Shown piece after piece: positions 1 to 6,916 of a stretch of 13,941 nucleotides of DNA (within the stretch, counting starts at the first letter, position 1; each line of letters begins with the position of its first letter). Made by a program: the position numbers and the translations under genes. The notes below the pieces were generated by a model that searched no databases, was not told where the DNA came from, and worked only from the letters and a program-made list of their open reading frames with translations. Location of the stretch: NCBI GenBank assembly GCA_035540915.1, contig DATLFQ010000091.1, positions 1 to 13,941 on the forward strand, read 5' to 3'. The stretch comes from DATLFQ01 sp035540915. GTDB taxonomy: Bacteria; Actinomycetota; Acidimicrobiia; Acidimicrobiales; GCA-2861595.

Positions 1-303
1 CAACAGGGGCAGGTCGGCGGCCAGGACCAGCACGACCGAGACCGGCCCCGCCCCCTCCACGGCGGCCAGGCCGGCGCGGACTGCGGGGACCGGGCCGCCG
101 CCGGGCTCCGGCTCGGCGACCGTCACCACGCCGGCCACCGTGGTGGGTCGCGGGGGCCCGACCACCACCAGCACCGCGCACTCCGGCCGGGCGGCGGCGA
201 GGACCGAGTCGAGCAGCGTCCGGCCCGCCACCACCAGGCCCGGCTTGTCCCGTCCCCCCATGCGCCGGGCCGCGCCGCCGGCCAGCACGATCCCACCGAC
301 CAC
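1..303 (-). CDS. mobA: Molybdenum cofactor guanylyltransferase MobA, N-terminal 101 residues (cut by window edge)
   Basis: MobA transfers GMP from GTP onto molybdopterin-bound molybdenum in the cytoplasm, giving the guanine dinucleotide form of the cofactor. The visible N-terminus reads VVGGIVLAGGAARRMGGRDK, the nucleotide-binding LAGG...RMGG.DK signature (about residues 7-20). It is followed by a GGGP segment and by an ADLPLL motif whose Asp (residue 97) is the expected metal and nucleotide ligand just before the edge. The rest of the protein lies outside the window. I chose GTG at 303 because it puts the LAGG motif at residue 7, as usual for the family, and because a TACGGT hexamer lies 6 bases upstream. 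No molybdoenzyme gene is visible nearby. Another sugar- or nucleotide-transferase of the same fold is possible, but the RMGG.DK spelling favours MobA. Confidence 0.85.
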   Translation of the reverse strand, partial: MVGGIVLAGGAARRMGGRDKPGLVVAGRTLLDSVLAAARPECAVLVVVGPPRPTTVAGVVTVAEPEPGGGPVPAVRAGLAAVEGAGPVSVVLVLAADLPLL

Positions 304-309
304 TGCGGC

Positions 310-315
310 ACCGTA
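310..315 (-). promoter_or_regulatory. -10 hexamer TACGGT of mobA, leaderless arrangement
   Basis: On the minus strand TACGGT (TANNNT type) is separated by six bases, GCCGCA, from the GTG start of mobA. Transcription would therefore start at or next to the start codon. No -35 element or Shine-Dalgarno sequence is visible. It partly overlaps a rightward TAGCGT on the other strand. Confidence 0.5.
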
Positions 316-319
316 GCGT
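314..319 (+). promoter_or_regulatory. Possible -10 hexamer TAGCGT for the TlpA-like gene
   Basis: TAGCGT matches TANNNT and ends 17 bases before the GTG at 337, which would give a short leader of about 10 bases. It shares two bases with the leftward mobA hexamer, so the two divergent promoters would compete for polymerase. No convincing -35 element is seen. Confidence 0.3.
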
Positions 320-336
320 GGGCGAGACTGGCGGCC

Positions 337-891
337 GTGCCCGAGTCCGCCGACCCGCCGCGCCGGCGCTCGCGGTGGCCGCTCGGGCTGGGGGCCGCCG
401 CCGTCACGCTCGCTGCGGCGGCGATGGCGTTCGGTCCTCCGGGTGGGGCGCCGCTCACGGTCACCGTCGACCGGCCGGCCCCGGCCTTCGAGCTGCCCAA
501 CCTGCGCCCGGGCCAGGCGCCCGTCTCCCTCGCCAGCGCGGGCGGGCGGCCGGCGGTGCTCAACTTCTGGGCGTCGTGGTGCGAGCCGTGCCTGAACGAG
601 CTGCCGGCGTTCCAGGCCGCGTCCGTGCGCCTCGCCGGCCGCGTCGCCTTCCTGGGGATCAACCATCGCGACGGCCGCAACCCCGCCCTGGACCTGCTGG
701 CGGAGACCGGCGTGACCTACCCCTCGGGCCACGACCCCGAAGGCGAGGTGGCGGTCGCCTTCGGGGCACAGGGCATGCCCACGACGGTGTTCGTCGCCGC
801 CGACGGCCGCGTCCTCGAGCGGCGGACGGGCGAACTGTCCGCCGGCCAACTCACCGACATCCTCGATCGGCTCTTCCCGCCCGCCACCTGA
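337..891 (+). CDS. Membrane-anchored TlpA/ResA-type thioredoxin-fold protein
   Basis: This 184-residue protein is probably an extracytoplasmic thiol-disulfide oxidoreductase. A basic N-terminus (RRRSRW, residues 9-14) precedes one hydrophobic segment (about 15-33), acting as a signal anchor or uncleaved signal. The thioredoxin fold follows with NFWASWCEPC, giving the CXXC pair C82/C85, and a GMPTTVF segment that holds the cis-proline. The Cys-Glu-Pro-Cys spelling is typical of TlpA/ResA/CcmG-like reductases, which reduce apocytochromes or other secreted substrates. It is not an ordinary cytoplasmic thioredoxin. GTG 337 is used because it directly precedes the basic and hydrophobic leader. It diverges from mobA and converges on a small membrane-protein gene. 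No cytochrome maturation genes are visible, so the substrate is unknown. Confidence 0.85.
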   Translation: MPESADPPRRRSRWPLGLGAAAVTLAAAAMAFGPPGGAPLTVTVDRPAPAFELPNLRPGQAPVSLASAGGRPAVLNFWASWCEPCLNELPAFQAASVRLAGRVAFLGINHRDGRNPALDLLAETGVTYPSGHDPEGEVAVAFGAQGMPTTVFVAADGRVLERRTGELSAGQLTDILDRLFPPAT

Positions 892-930
892 CAGGCCGCC
901 TTCGCCGGTGGGCGCGCCGGTCGACTGCCC

Positions 931-1044
931 TTACAGGACGAAGAAGATGAGGGCCACGAGTGCCAGTAGCACCACCACGCCGATCAGCACCTTGTCGAGG
1001 AGGCTGTCGAGGCCCTTTGCTGCATTCCGGTCGTACTCAACCAC
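931..1044 (-). CDS. 37-residue single-pass membrane protein
   Basis: This small gene is supported by a strong Shine-Dalgarno sequence, AAGGAG, nine bases before GTG 1044. The product starts VVEYDRNAAKGLDSLLDKV, an amphipathic charged stretch, and continues as an uninterrupted hydrophobic segment (about residues 20-37) rich in Val, Leu, Ile and Phe that ends in FFVL at the stop. This gives a short cytoplasmic or interfacial helix followed by one C-terminal transmembrane helix, a tail-anchored layout. An alternative TTG two codons upstream would sit too close to the Shine-Dalgarno. I do not recognise a family. Similar miniature proteins often associate with larger membrane complexes, but nothing here names a partner. 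Confidence 0.6.
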   Translation of the reverse strand: MVEYDRNAAKGLDSLLDKVLIGVVVLLALVALIFFVL

Positions 1045-1086
1045 GGTCAACCGCTCCTTCCGCTCCGTTCGGGACGTCGGGCGGGA

Positions 1087-1092
1087 AAACTA
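1087..1092 (-). promoter_or_regulatory. Possible -10 hexamer TAGTTT for the 37-residue membrane protein
   Basis: On the minus strand TAGTTT lies about 42 bases upstream of GTG 1044, leaving a leader long enough to contain the AAGGAG ribosome site. It fits TANNNT. A TTTCGC about 17 bases further upstream could be a weak -35. It sits immediately after a 7-bp hairpin, so the T-rich stretch might instead be the tail of a terminator. Confidence 0.35.
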
Positions 1093-1095
1093 GCG

Positions 1096-1114
1096 TTCGC
1101 CGCGCCCCGGCGAA
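1096..1114 (-). terminator. Possible intrinsic terminator after the 83-residue gene
   Basis: A perfect 7-bp stem (TTCGCCG / CGGCGAA) with a 5-base loop lies about 43 bases past the stop of the leftward 83-residue gene. On the minus strand it is followed within six bases by TTTT. The T-tract is short and detached, so termination is plausible rather than certain. Confidence 0.4.
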
Positions 1115-1156
1115 AGGCGGCGCCGACGCTGGAGTCCCGGGACACCTTCCGGCCGG

Positions 1157-1408
1157 TCAGCCCAGCGGCGACTGGAGGAACCGCAGCGCCAGCACCAGCA
1201 CGAACGACCAGAGCACGAACCAGACCACGCCGGCGACCAGCAGCAGGACCAGGCAGCCCTGCGGCAGCTCGGGAAGCCGGGGGACACGGACGCCCCGCGA
1301 CTCCCGGTAGGCGCCGCCCGGGCCGGGCACCAGGCCGGCCTGGACGAGCAGGAGGTAGCCGATGGCGGAGAACACCAGGAACAGCACCACCACAATGAAG
1401 ATCACCAT
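1157..1408 (-). CDS. 83-residue protein with two transmembrane helices
   Basis: The protein opens with MVIFIVVVLFLVFSAIGYLL, a first hydrophobic helix (about residues 2-26). A short polar loop rich in Gly, Pro and Arg follows (about 27-49), then a second helix with several Trp and Phe residues (about 50-77). Both ends are short, so it is almost entirely membrane and loop. The start is ATG 1408, with AAGGA ten bases upstream. It is divergent from the penicillin-binding protein gene and lies upstream of the 37-residue membrane protein on the same strand; a possible terminator and promoter separate the two. I recognise no family. Cell-envelope function is only inferred from location and hydrophobicity. 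Confidence 0.65.
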   Translation of the reverse strand: MVIFIVVVLFLVFSAIGYLLLVQAGLVPGPGGAYRESRGVRVPRLPELPQGCLVLLLVAGVVWFVLWSFVLVLALRFLQSPLG

Positions 1409-1477
1409 GCGGGCTCGTTCCTTCTCGGGCCAGAACGACCAGTTCGGCGGACGGCGCCCCCGCCGAGGGCGGGCGGG

Positions 1478-1483
1478 AGCCTA
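1478..1483 (-). promoter_or_regulatory. Possible -10 hexamer TAGGCT for the 83-residue gene
   Basis: On the minus strand, TAGGCT inside GATAGGCT lies about 69 bases upstream of ATG 1408, in the 143-base gap shared with the divergent penicillin-binding protein gene. It matches TANNNT and leaves room for the AAGGA ribosome site. No clear -35 is seen, and no comparable hexamer was found for the rightward gene. Confidence 0.3.
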
Positions 1484-1551
1484 TCGGGCCGGGCCGGGGC
1501 GCCACCGGCGCGACGGGAGAGCGCAGGGGCTGCGCGAGACTTCCGACGTCG

Positions 1552-3738
1552 ATGGACAATCGCCTCCTCGCCCGCTGGACCGCTCTCGTGCTGTTCCTGG
1601 CCGCCGCCACGCCGCTCGTCGTGGCGGCGGTGGTCCTCAGTTCGCTGTTCTCGCTGCCGCTGCCCGACGACCTGCCTGACCCCCGGCCGCCGGAGGGCAG
1701 CCAGATCAGCAGGGTCTACGACCGCGACGGGGCCGAGATCGGGGTCTTCCGGGAGTTCGAGCTCAATACGCCGGTCGAGATGGAGGACATCCCCGAGCAC
1801 CTCAAGCAGGCGGTGATCGCCGTCGAGGACCGCAACTTCTACTCCCACGGCGGCATCGACCTGCGGGCCATCGCCCGGGCGCTCGTGGCCGACCTCCGAG
1901 GGGGCCGCATCGAGCAGGGCGGCTCCACCATCACCCAGCAGTACGTCAAGAACGCCTACGTCGGCAACGAGCGGACCTTCGGCCGCAAGGCCCGCGAGGC
2001 CATCTTGGCCAGCCAGCTCGACCAGAAGGCCGACAAGGAGCAGATCCTCTTCAACTACCTCCAGTCCATCTACCTGGGTGAGGGTGCCTACGGCGTCGGC
2101 GCGGCGGCCGAGACGTACTTCCGCAAGCCGGTCAGCGAGTTGACGCTTTCCGAGTCGGCGCTCCTGGCCGGCCTCATCCCGGCGCCCAGCCGGTTCGAGC
2201 CCCGGGCCAACCCCGGCGCCGCCGAGACCCGGCGCAAGTTCGTGCTCGACCAGATGCGGGCCCAGGGCTACATCTCGCAGTCCGAGCACCAGTCGGCCAG
2301 GCAGGAGCGGGTCTACTCGGCCGGCCAGTTCGAGCCGCGGCGACCGGCCACGGTGGTCTTCCCGGCGCAGTCGGCCGTGAGCGACTACCCCTACTTCGTC
2401 GACTACCTGCGCCGCTACCTCGAGCGGACGCTCGGGCGGGACATGGTCTACCGCGGCGGCCTGGAGATCCGCACCACGCTCGACCCGGCCATGCAGGCCT
2501 TCGCCGAGAAGGCGGTGACCGACTCGCTGGCCGGCACCTCGGCGCCGCTGGAGATGGCGCTGGTGTCGGTCGAGCCCGCCACCGGGTTCGTCAAGACGTT
2601 CGTGGGCGGCCGCGACTTCAACGCCCCCCAGGGCCAGGTGAACCTCGGGCTCGGCAAGTGCCACTACCCGCCCAGCCGGGTGCCGCGCGACAACGTCGAC
2701 GTGCCGGCAAGCTGCTGGGACCCGGACTACGTCGCCGTGGAGGGCGGCGGAAGCGGGCGCCAGCCCGGTTCGTCGTGGAAGCCCTTCGTCCTGGCCGCCG
2801 CCTTCGCCGACGGCATCTTGGACACCAAGGTGTACTCGGCTCCCGGCCAGTACCGGATCCCCAACTGCCGGGGCGACCAGTGCGTCGTCGAGAACTTCGA
2901 GGGCGGCGGGGGTGGGCGGGCCAGCCTGCGGGAGTCGACCCACAAGTCCTACAACACCGTCTACGCCCAGGTGATCCAGGAGGTGGGCGTGCCGGCGGTG
3001 GGAGAGATGGCCCGCAAGCTGGGCATCTCGTCGGCCTGGGTGGCCGAGCCCGAGGTTCACGGCGTCAGCTACGCGCTCGGCGCCCAGGAGGTGTCGCCGC
3101 TCGACATGGCGTCGGCCTACGGCGTCTTCGCCACGGGCGGCCTGCGCCACGAGCCGACGCCGGTGGAATGGATCAAGGACCCCGACGGCGAGTTCGTGGT
3201 CGACAACCGTGAGCGCAAGCCCAAGCGGGTGCTGGCCGAGATCATCGCCGACAACGTCACCGACGTCCTGCGAGGCGTCATCACCAGCGGCACGGGCACC
3301 GGCGCCGACATCGGCCGCCCGGTCGCCGGCAAGACCGGCACGTCCCAGGAGTTCGGCAACGCCTGGTTCATCGGCTACATCCCCGAGCTGTCGACGGCGG
3401 TCTGGATCGGCGACAAGACCGGCAACGTGCCGCTCCGCAACGTCAAGGGGCTCGAGCGGGTCACCGGCGGGTCCATTCCGGCCGCCACCTGGAAGGCGTT
3501 CATGACCGAGGCGGTCAAGGACCTGCCGCCGAGCGAGTTCCGCACGCCGGTCCCGCTCACGGCGACCTCGACCACGTCCAGCACGCTGTTCCCCCCGTTC
3601 GAGGACACGGTGCCGTTCTTCGAGGACACCACGACGACCATCCCCTTCGAACAGACGACGACCACCAGCACCACCACCACGCTGCCGCCGACGACCACCA
3701 CCACGACGCGGCGCGGCCTGCTCCCCCTGCCCCTGTGA
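1552..3738 (+). CDS. Class A penicillin-binding protein (bifunctional transglycosylase/transpeptidase)
   Basis: This 728-residue enzyme polymerises lipid II into glycan strands and cross-links the stem peptides on the outer face of the membrane. One transmembrane anchor (about residues 8-35) is followed by a GT51 transglycosylase domain (about 60-250). That domain has the catalytic Glu92 in EDRNFYSHGG, the GGSTITQQ motif around 123-130, and a second acidic motif, EGAYG, at 177-181. The transpeptidase domain (about 330-655) carries Ser407-x-x-Lys410 in GSSWKP, Ser466-Tyr-Asn468, and Lys594-Thr-Gly-Thr597. All catalytic residues are present. The C-terminus (about 672-722) is threonine-rich and low complexity, with no PASTA domain; such tails are common in Acidimicrobiia-like proteins. 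The length fits PonA-type enzymes. ATG 1552 is the natural start before the anchor. I see no strong Shine-Dalgarno sequence. Confidence 0.95.
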   Translation: MDNRLLARWTALVLFLAAATPLVVAAVVLSSLFSLPLPDDLPDPRPPEGSQISRVYDRDGAEIGVFREFELNTPVEMEDIPEHLKQAVIAVEDRNFYSHGGIDLRAIARALVADLRGGRIEQGGSTITQQYVKNAYVGNERTFGRKAREAILASQLDQKADKEQILFNYLQSIYLGEGAYGVGAAAETYFRKPVSELTLSESALLAGLIPAPSRFEPRANPGAAETRRKFVLDQMRAQGYISQSEHQSARQERVYSAGQFEPRRPATVVFPAQSAVSDYPYFVDYLRRYLERTLGRDMVYRGGLEIRTTLDPAMQAFAEKAVTDSLAGTSAPLEMALVSVEPATGFVKTFVGGRDFNAPQGQVNLGLGKCHYPPSRVPRDNVDVPASCWDPDYVAVEGGGSGRQPGSSWKPFVLAAAFADGILDTKVYSAPGQYRIPNCRGDQCVVENFEGGGGGRASLRESTHKSYNTVYAQVIQEVGVPAVGEMARKLGISSAWVAEPEVHGVSYALGAQEVSPLDMASAYGVFATGGLRHEPTPVEWIKDPDGEFVVDNRERKPKRVLAEIIADNVTDVLRGVITSGTGTGADIGRPVAGKTGTSQEFGNAWFIGYIPELSTAVWIGDKTGNVPLRNVKGLERVTGGSIPAATWKAFMTEAVKDLPPSEFRTPVPLTATSTTSSTLFPPFEDTVPFFEDTTTTIPFEQTTTTSTTTTLPPTTTTTTRRGLLPLPL

Positions 3739-3766
3739 CGAGGGGCCGCCGTGCCGGGGCGGCCGG

Positions 3767-3772
3767 TAGGGT
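3767..3772 (+). promoter_or_regulatory. -10 hexamer TAGGGT of the MoxR gene, leaderless arrangement
   Basis: TAGGGT is followed by exactly six bases (GCGTTC) and then the GTG start at 3779. There is no Shine-Dalgarno sequence in the 40-base gap after the penicillin-binding protein gene. This would drive the four-gene cassette as a leaderless mRNA. Confidence 0.55.
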
Positions 3773-3778
3773 GCGTTC

Positions 3779-4867
3779 GTGAGCGGCCAGGGCACCACGG
3801 TCGAGGCGCTCGGCATCGCCGTGGCCGCCCAGGTCCCGGTGCTGCTGTGGGGGGCGCCTGGCACAGGCAAGACCTCGGCCATCCGGGCCATGGCCGACGC
3901 CATCGGCTGGCCCTGCGAGACCGTCATCGCCGCCATCCGCGAGCCGTCGGACTTCTCGGGCCTGCCCATCGTCGTGGACGGCGTCGTTCACTTCGCCCCG
4001 CCCCGGTGGGCCGAGCGCCTCGCTGCCGCCGGCCGGGGCCTGCTGTTCCTAGACGAGATCTCGACGGCGCCGCCGGCCGTCCAGGCCGCGCTGCTGCGGG
4101 TGGTGCTGGAGCGGGTGGTGGGCGACCTCGCCCTGCCCGACGGCGTGGTGGTGGTGGCGGCGGCCAACCCCCCCGAGCAGGCGGCCGACGGCTGGGACCT
4201 GTCGGCGCCCCTCGCGAACCGGTTCTGCCACCTGGACTGGACGGTGGACCCGGCCGCCTTCGCCGAGGGGCTCACCGGCGGTTGGGACGCCCCGGCGGTG
4301 CCCACCCTGCCGCCCGGCTGGGAGGAGCACATCGCCTTCACCCGCAGCCTCGTGGCCGCCTTCGTCACGCTGCGCCCGGGCCTGACCTGCGCGGTGCCCA
4401 CGGAGGCGGCCGCCGCCGGGCGGGGCTGGCCCAGCCCCCGCACCTGGGACATGGCGGCCCGCCTGTGGGCGGCCGCCGAGGCGGCCGGGGCGTCGACCGA
4501 GGCCGAGACGGCGCTGGTGACCGGGGCGGTGGGGGAGGGCCCCGGCGTCGAGCTGCTGCTGTGGCGGCTGGAGATGGACCTGCCCGATCCCGAGGCGGTG
4601 CTGGCCGACCCCGACGCCTTCGTCCTGCCCGAGCGGGGCGACCGGGCCCACGCCGTGCTGTCCGCCCTGGCGGCGGCCGTGGTGGCCCGCCCCACTCCCG
4701 AGCGGTGGCTGGCCGCCTGGCGGGTGCTGGGCGTGGCCGGCCAGCAGGCCCCGGATGTGGCCGCCGTCGCCGCCCGCGTGCTGGCCCGCTGCAAACCGCG
4801 GGGGGCCACCGCCCCGCCCGAGGTCAAGCTCTTCGCCCCCCTCCTGAAGGACGCCGGCCTCCTGTGA
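3779..4867 (+). CDS. MoxR-type AAA+ ATPase
   Basis: The 362-residue protein has a complete AAA+ core at its N-terminus: Walker A GAPGTGKT at 25-32, Walker B LLFLDE ending at Asp92-Glu93, a sensor-1 Asn130 in AAANPP, and an arginine-finger segment APLANRF with Arg148. MoxR ATPases form rings that use ATP to remodel or activate partner proteins, typically together with a VWA-domain protein, and often in insertion of metal cofactors or maturation of enzyme complexes. The next gene, overlapping by 4 bases (GTGA), encodes exactly such a VWA partner. The region after about 230 is a helical C-terminal part without a further recognisable motif. The GTG start is supported by the TAGGGT hexamer six bases upstream and by the position of Walker A. 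Substrate unknown. Confidence 0.9.
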   Translation: MSGQGTTVEALGIAVAAQVPVLLWGAPGTGKTSAIRAMADAIGWPCETVIAAIREPSDFSGLPIVVDGVVHFAPPRWAERLAAAGRGLLFLDEISTAPPAVQAALLRVVLERVVGDLALPDGVVVVAAANPPEQAADGWDLSAPLANRFCHLDWTVDPAAFAEGLTGGWDAPAVPTLPPGWEEHIAFTRSLVAAFVTLRPGLTCAVPTEAAAAGRGWPSPRTWDMAARLWAAAEAAGASTEAETALVTGAVGEGPGVELLLWRLEMDLPDPEAVLADPDAFVLPERGDRAHAVLSALAAAVVARPTPERWLAAWRVLGVAGQQAPDVAAVAARVLARCKPRGATAPPEVKLFAPLLKDAGLL

Positions 4868-6117
4868 CCTCGGCGGCGCTGGACCCGGCGACCGCGCACA
4901 AGCTCGCCGTCGCCCGCCTTTGGGCGGTGTCGCGCCATCCCTACCTCGCCTCCGCCCTCTTCGCGTCGCCGGTGGTGGCGGTGCCCGGGCTGGGCAAGGT
5001 GTCGGTCGACGAGGCGTGGCGGCTCTACGTCGACCCCGACCTGGTGCGGGACTGGAGCGTCGACGTGCTGGGCAGCACCCTGGTCCACCACGCCGGCCAC
5101 CTCGTCCGAGATCACGCCGGGCGGGCCACCGACGCCGGCGTGGCCGGCCACAGCGCCCGGGAGTGGAAGCTGGCCGCCGACGCCGAGATCAACGACGACC
5201 TGGTCGGCGCCGGCCTGCGCCTGCCCGACGCGGTCATGCCCCAGGCGCTCGGCTGGGCCACCGGCCGGCTGGCCGAGGAGTACTTCCACGCCGGCCACCG
5301 CCACGACCCGCTGTACGAGCCGGACTGCGGCAGCGGCGCCGACGCCCAGGTACGGCCCTGGGAGATGGTCTCGGCCGGCGAGAGCGGCGGCCTGCCCAAG
5401 GGCCAGCGGCACATGATCCGCTGCCAGGTGGCCAGCCACGTCCTGAGCTACACCCGCGAGGGGATGGGCCGGCTGCCGGCCAGCTGGCGCCGCTGGGCCG
5501 AGGAGCTGCTCGAGCCGGCGGTGGACTGGCGCAGGGCGCTCGCCGGCGAAATCCGCAAGGGGGTGGCCGCGGCGGCGGGGCTGGTCGACTACAGCTACCG
5601 CCGCCCGTCCCGGCGGGCCCCGGTCAGCCCGGACGTCGTGCTGCCTGCCCTGGAGCGCCCGACGCCCGAGGTGGTCGTGCTGGTCGACACCTCGGGAAGC
5701 ATGTCCAACGAGCAGCTGGCCCGGGCGCTGGCCGAGATCGACGGCCTGCTCCGCGGGATCGGGCTGGCCCGCAACCAGGTCCGCGTGCTCTCCGTCGACG
5801 CCGCCGTGCACACCGCCCGGCGGGTGTCGAGCGCCCGCCAGGTCGAGCTCGTGGGCGGTGGTGGCACCGACATGACGGCGGGCCTGGCCGCCGCCGCCCG
5901 GTTGCGCCCGCGCCCCACGGTGGTGGTCGTCCTCACCGACGGCATGACGCCGTGGCCCGAGGCCGCCCCCAAGGGCTTCCCGGTGGTGGTCGGCCTCCTG
6001 GGAGCCGCCCGGCCGGCCGGCGGCCAGGCGGGCCGGGCCTGGGAGCCGCCGCCGTGGGCCCGCGTCGTCGCCATCGCCGACGGGCCCCACCCCGACCGGG
6101 GCGTTCCCGCCGCGTAG
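4864..6117 (+). CDS. VWA / metallopeptidase-like protein of the DUF2201 (COG3864) type
   Basis: The 417-residue protein pairs with the upstream MoxR ATPase; GTG 4864 overlaps the MoxR stop as GTGA, which implies translational coupling. The N-terminal half resembles the putative metallopeptidase domain of DUF2201 proteins. The expected HExxH site reads HHAGH (His75, His76, His79), so the catalytic Glu position is His, followed by RDH at 82-84. The C-terminal half is a VWA-like domain with a complete metal-ion-dependent adhesion site: Asp275-x-Ser277-x-Ser279 in DTSGSMS, Thr335 in GGGGTDM, and Asp359 in LTDG. A VWA domain with an intact metal site normally binds a client through Mg2+. The peptidase half may be a non-catalytic binding module. 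The open frame extends upstream into the MoxR gene, but that part is an out-of-frame shadow. Confidence 0.85.
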   Translation: MTSAALDPATAHKLAVARLWAVSRHPYLASALFASPVVAVPGLGKVSVDEAWRLYVDPDLVRDWSVDVLGSTLVHHAGHLVRDHAGRATDAGVAGHSAREWKLAADAEINDDLVGAGLRLPDAVMPQALGWATGRLAEEYFHAGHRHDPLYEPDCGSGADAQVRPWEMVSAGESGGLPKGQRHMIRCQVASHVLSYTREGMGRLPASWRRWAEELLEPAVDWRRALAGEIRKGVAAAAGLVDYSYRRPSRRAPVSPDVVLPALERPTPEVVVLVDTSGSMSNEQLARALAEIDGLLRGIGLARNQVRVLSVDAAVHTARRVSSARQVELVGGGGTDMTAGLAAAARLRPRPTVVVVLTDGMTPWPEAAPKGFPVVVGLLGAARPAGGQAGRAWEPPPWARVVAIADGPHPDRGVPAA

Positions 6118-6121
6118 TCGG

Positions 6122-6907
6122 GTGAGCCGCCCGGCCCGGGACCGCTGGTGCCACCACGTCCCGCCCGCGGTGGCGACCGTCGAGTGCAGCGGCGAGCTGC
6201 ACCGCATCGCCTGGCGCCGCGGAAAGCTGGTCCTGGAGGACCACGACCTGGGCGCCGAGCGGACCATGCTGGCTCTCGGCGGCGAGATGCCGGCCTGCCT
6301 GGCCACCGTGCAGCTGTGGCGCAACCTGCACACCTGGGCCATGGCGTCCGAGCTGTTCCGCCAGGTGCAGCACCGCATGGGCGGCGAGGGCCTCTTCGGC
6401 CCCGGCGACCTGGCCGGCGCCCATGCGCTGGGTCTGGCGCTGACCTGGGAGCGGGCGTGGCGGCGGGGCGGCTACTTCACCGACCACGGGCGCCTGCTGG
6501 CCGAACAGCTGCGGGCGGCCGCGCTGCCCGAGTTGCGCGACCACCTGCGGTTCTGGATGCGCCACCTCGGAAGCCGCCGGTTGTCGTCGGTCCAGGTCGA
6601 GGTGGGCAGGGGCGGCGCGCCGGCCACCCTCGCCGGTGAGATGGACACCGTCGGGGTCCGTGCCACCGCCACCCTGAGCGCCCGCTGGCTGACGGGGATC
6701 TGGGCCCGGGGCCTGGCGGTGGTGGACGGTGCCTTCGTGGTGGAGGTGGCGCCGGAGCCTTCGGGACCGGGCCCCCTGGCGGTGCGGGCCGTCCGCTGGG
6801 AGTCCGACGGCGACGGGCCCGGGCGGTTCCGGCCCGTGGAGGCCCCGGCGTTGGTCACCGGGGCCGACGGCCCGGCCGAGGACCGCCACCTCACCTGGGC
6901 CCCGTAG
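6122..6907 (+). CDS. Uncharacterised 261-residue protein of the MoxR/VWA cassette
   Basis: I do not recognise this protein. It starts five bases after the VWA gene stop, without a clear Shine-Dalgarno sequence, so its translation probably depends on the upstream gene. The N-terminus contains RWCHHVPP (residues 8-15), with a Cys and two His, and then an ERTMLALGG segment. The middle part is helical and rich in Trp, Arg and Leu (about 60-150), and the last 110 residues look like beta strands (VQVEVGRG, LAVVDGAFVVEV). No signal peptide or membrane segment is seen. Codon use is the same as its neighbours, and the frame is open throughout, which supports a real gene. Its position between a MoxR/VWA pair and a DUF6390-like gene suggests it is a client or cofactor-site protein of that machine; this is inference only. 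Confidence 0.75.
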   Translation: MSRPARDRWCHHVPPAVATVECSGELHRIAWRRGKLVLEDHDLGAERTMLALGGEMPACLATVQLWRNLHTWAMASELFRQVQHRMGGEGLFGPGDLAGAHALGLALTWERAWRRGGYFTDHGRLLAEQLRAAALPELRDHLRFWMRHLGSRRLSSVQVEVGRGGAPATLAGEMDTVGVRATATLSARWLTGIWARGLAVVDGAFVVEVAPEPSGPGPLAVRAVRWESDGDGPGRFRPVEAPALVTGADGPAEDRHLTWAP

Positions 6908-6910
6908 CAT
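6905..6910 (+). promoter_or_regulatory. -10 hexamer TAGCAT inside the preceding stop codon
   Basis: The TAG stop codon of the 261-residue gene is also the first half of TAGCAT, a TANNNT hexamer. It is followed by exactly six bases (TCCCCG) and the GTG at 6917. The downstream gene could thus have its own leaderless promoter within the operon. No -35 is visible. Confidence 0.45.
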
Positions 6911-6916
6911 TCCCCG

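Noticed and set aside
1402..3969. Very long minus-strand open frame opposite the penicillin-binding protein gene
   Set aside because: It mirrors the coding frame of a certain gene; in DNA this GC-rich the opposite strand often lacks stops. Its translation is low-complexity (Arg, Gly, Ala, His, Val) without any domain.
3751..4863. Upstream extension of the VWA gene through the MoxR gene, which would make a 788-residue protein
   Set aside because: The extra part lies out of frame over the MoxR gene and is low-complexity; the GTGA overlap at 4864 is a natural start.
3779..6117. CoxD/CoxE of carbon monoxide dehydrogenase maturation as identity of the MoxR/VWA pair
   Set aside because: The VWA protein has the metallopeptidase-like N-terminal half of DUF2201 proteins, unlike CoxE, and no cox structural genes are visible. 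The nearby mobA is separated by five genes.
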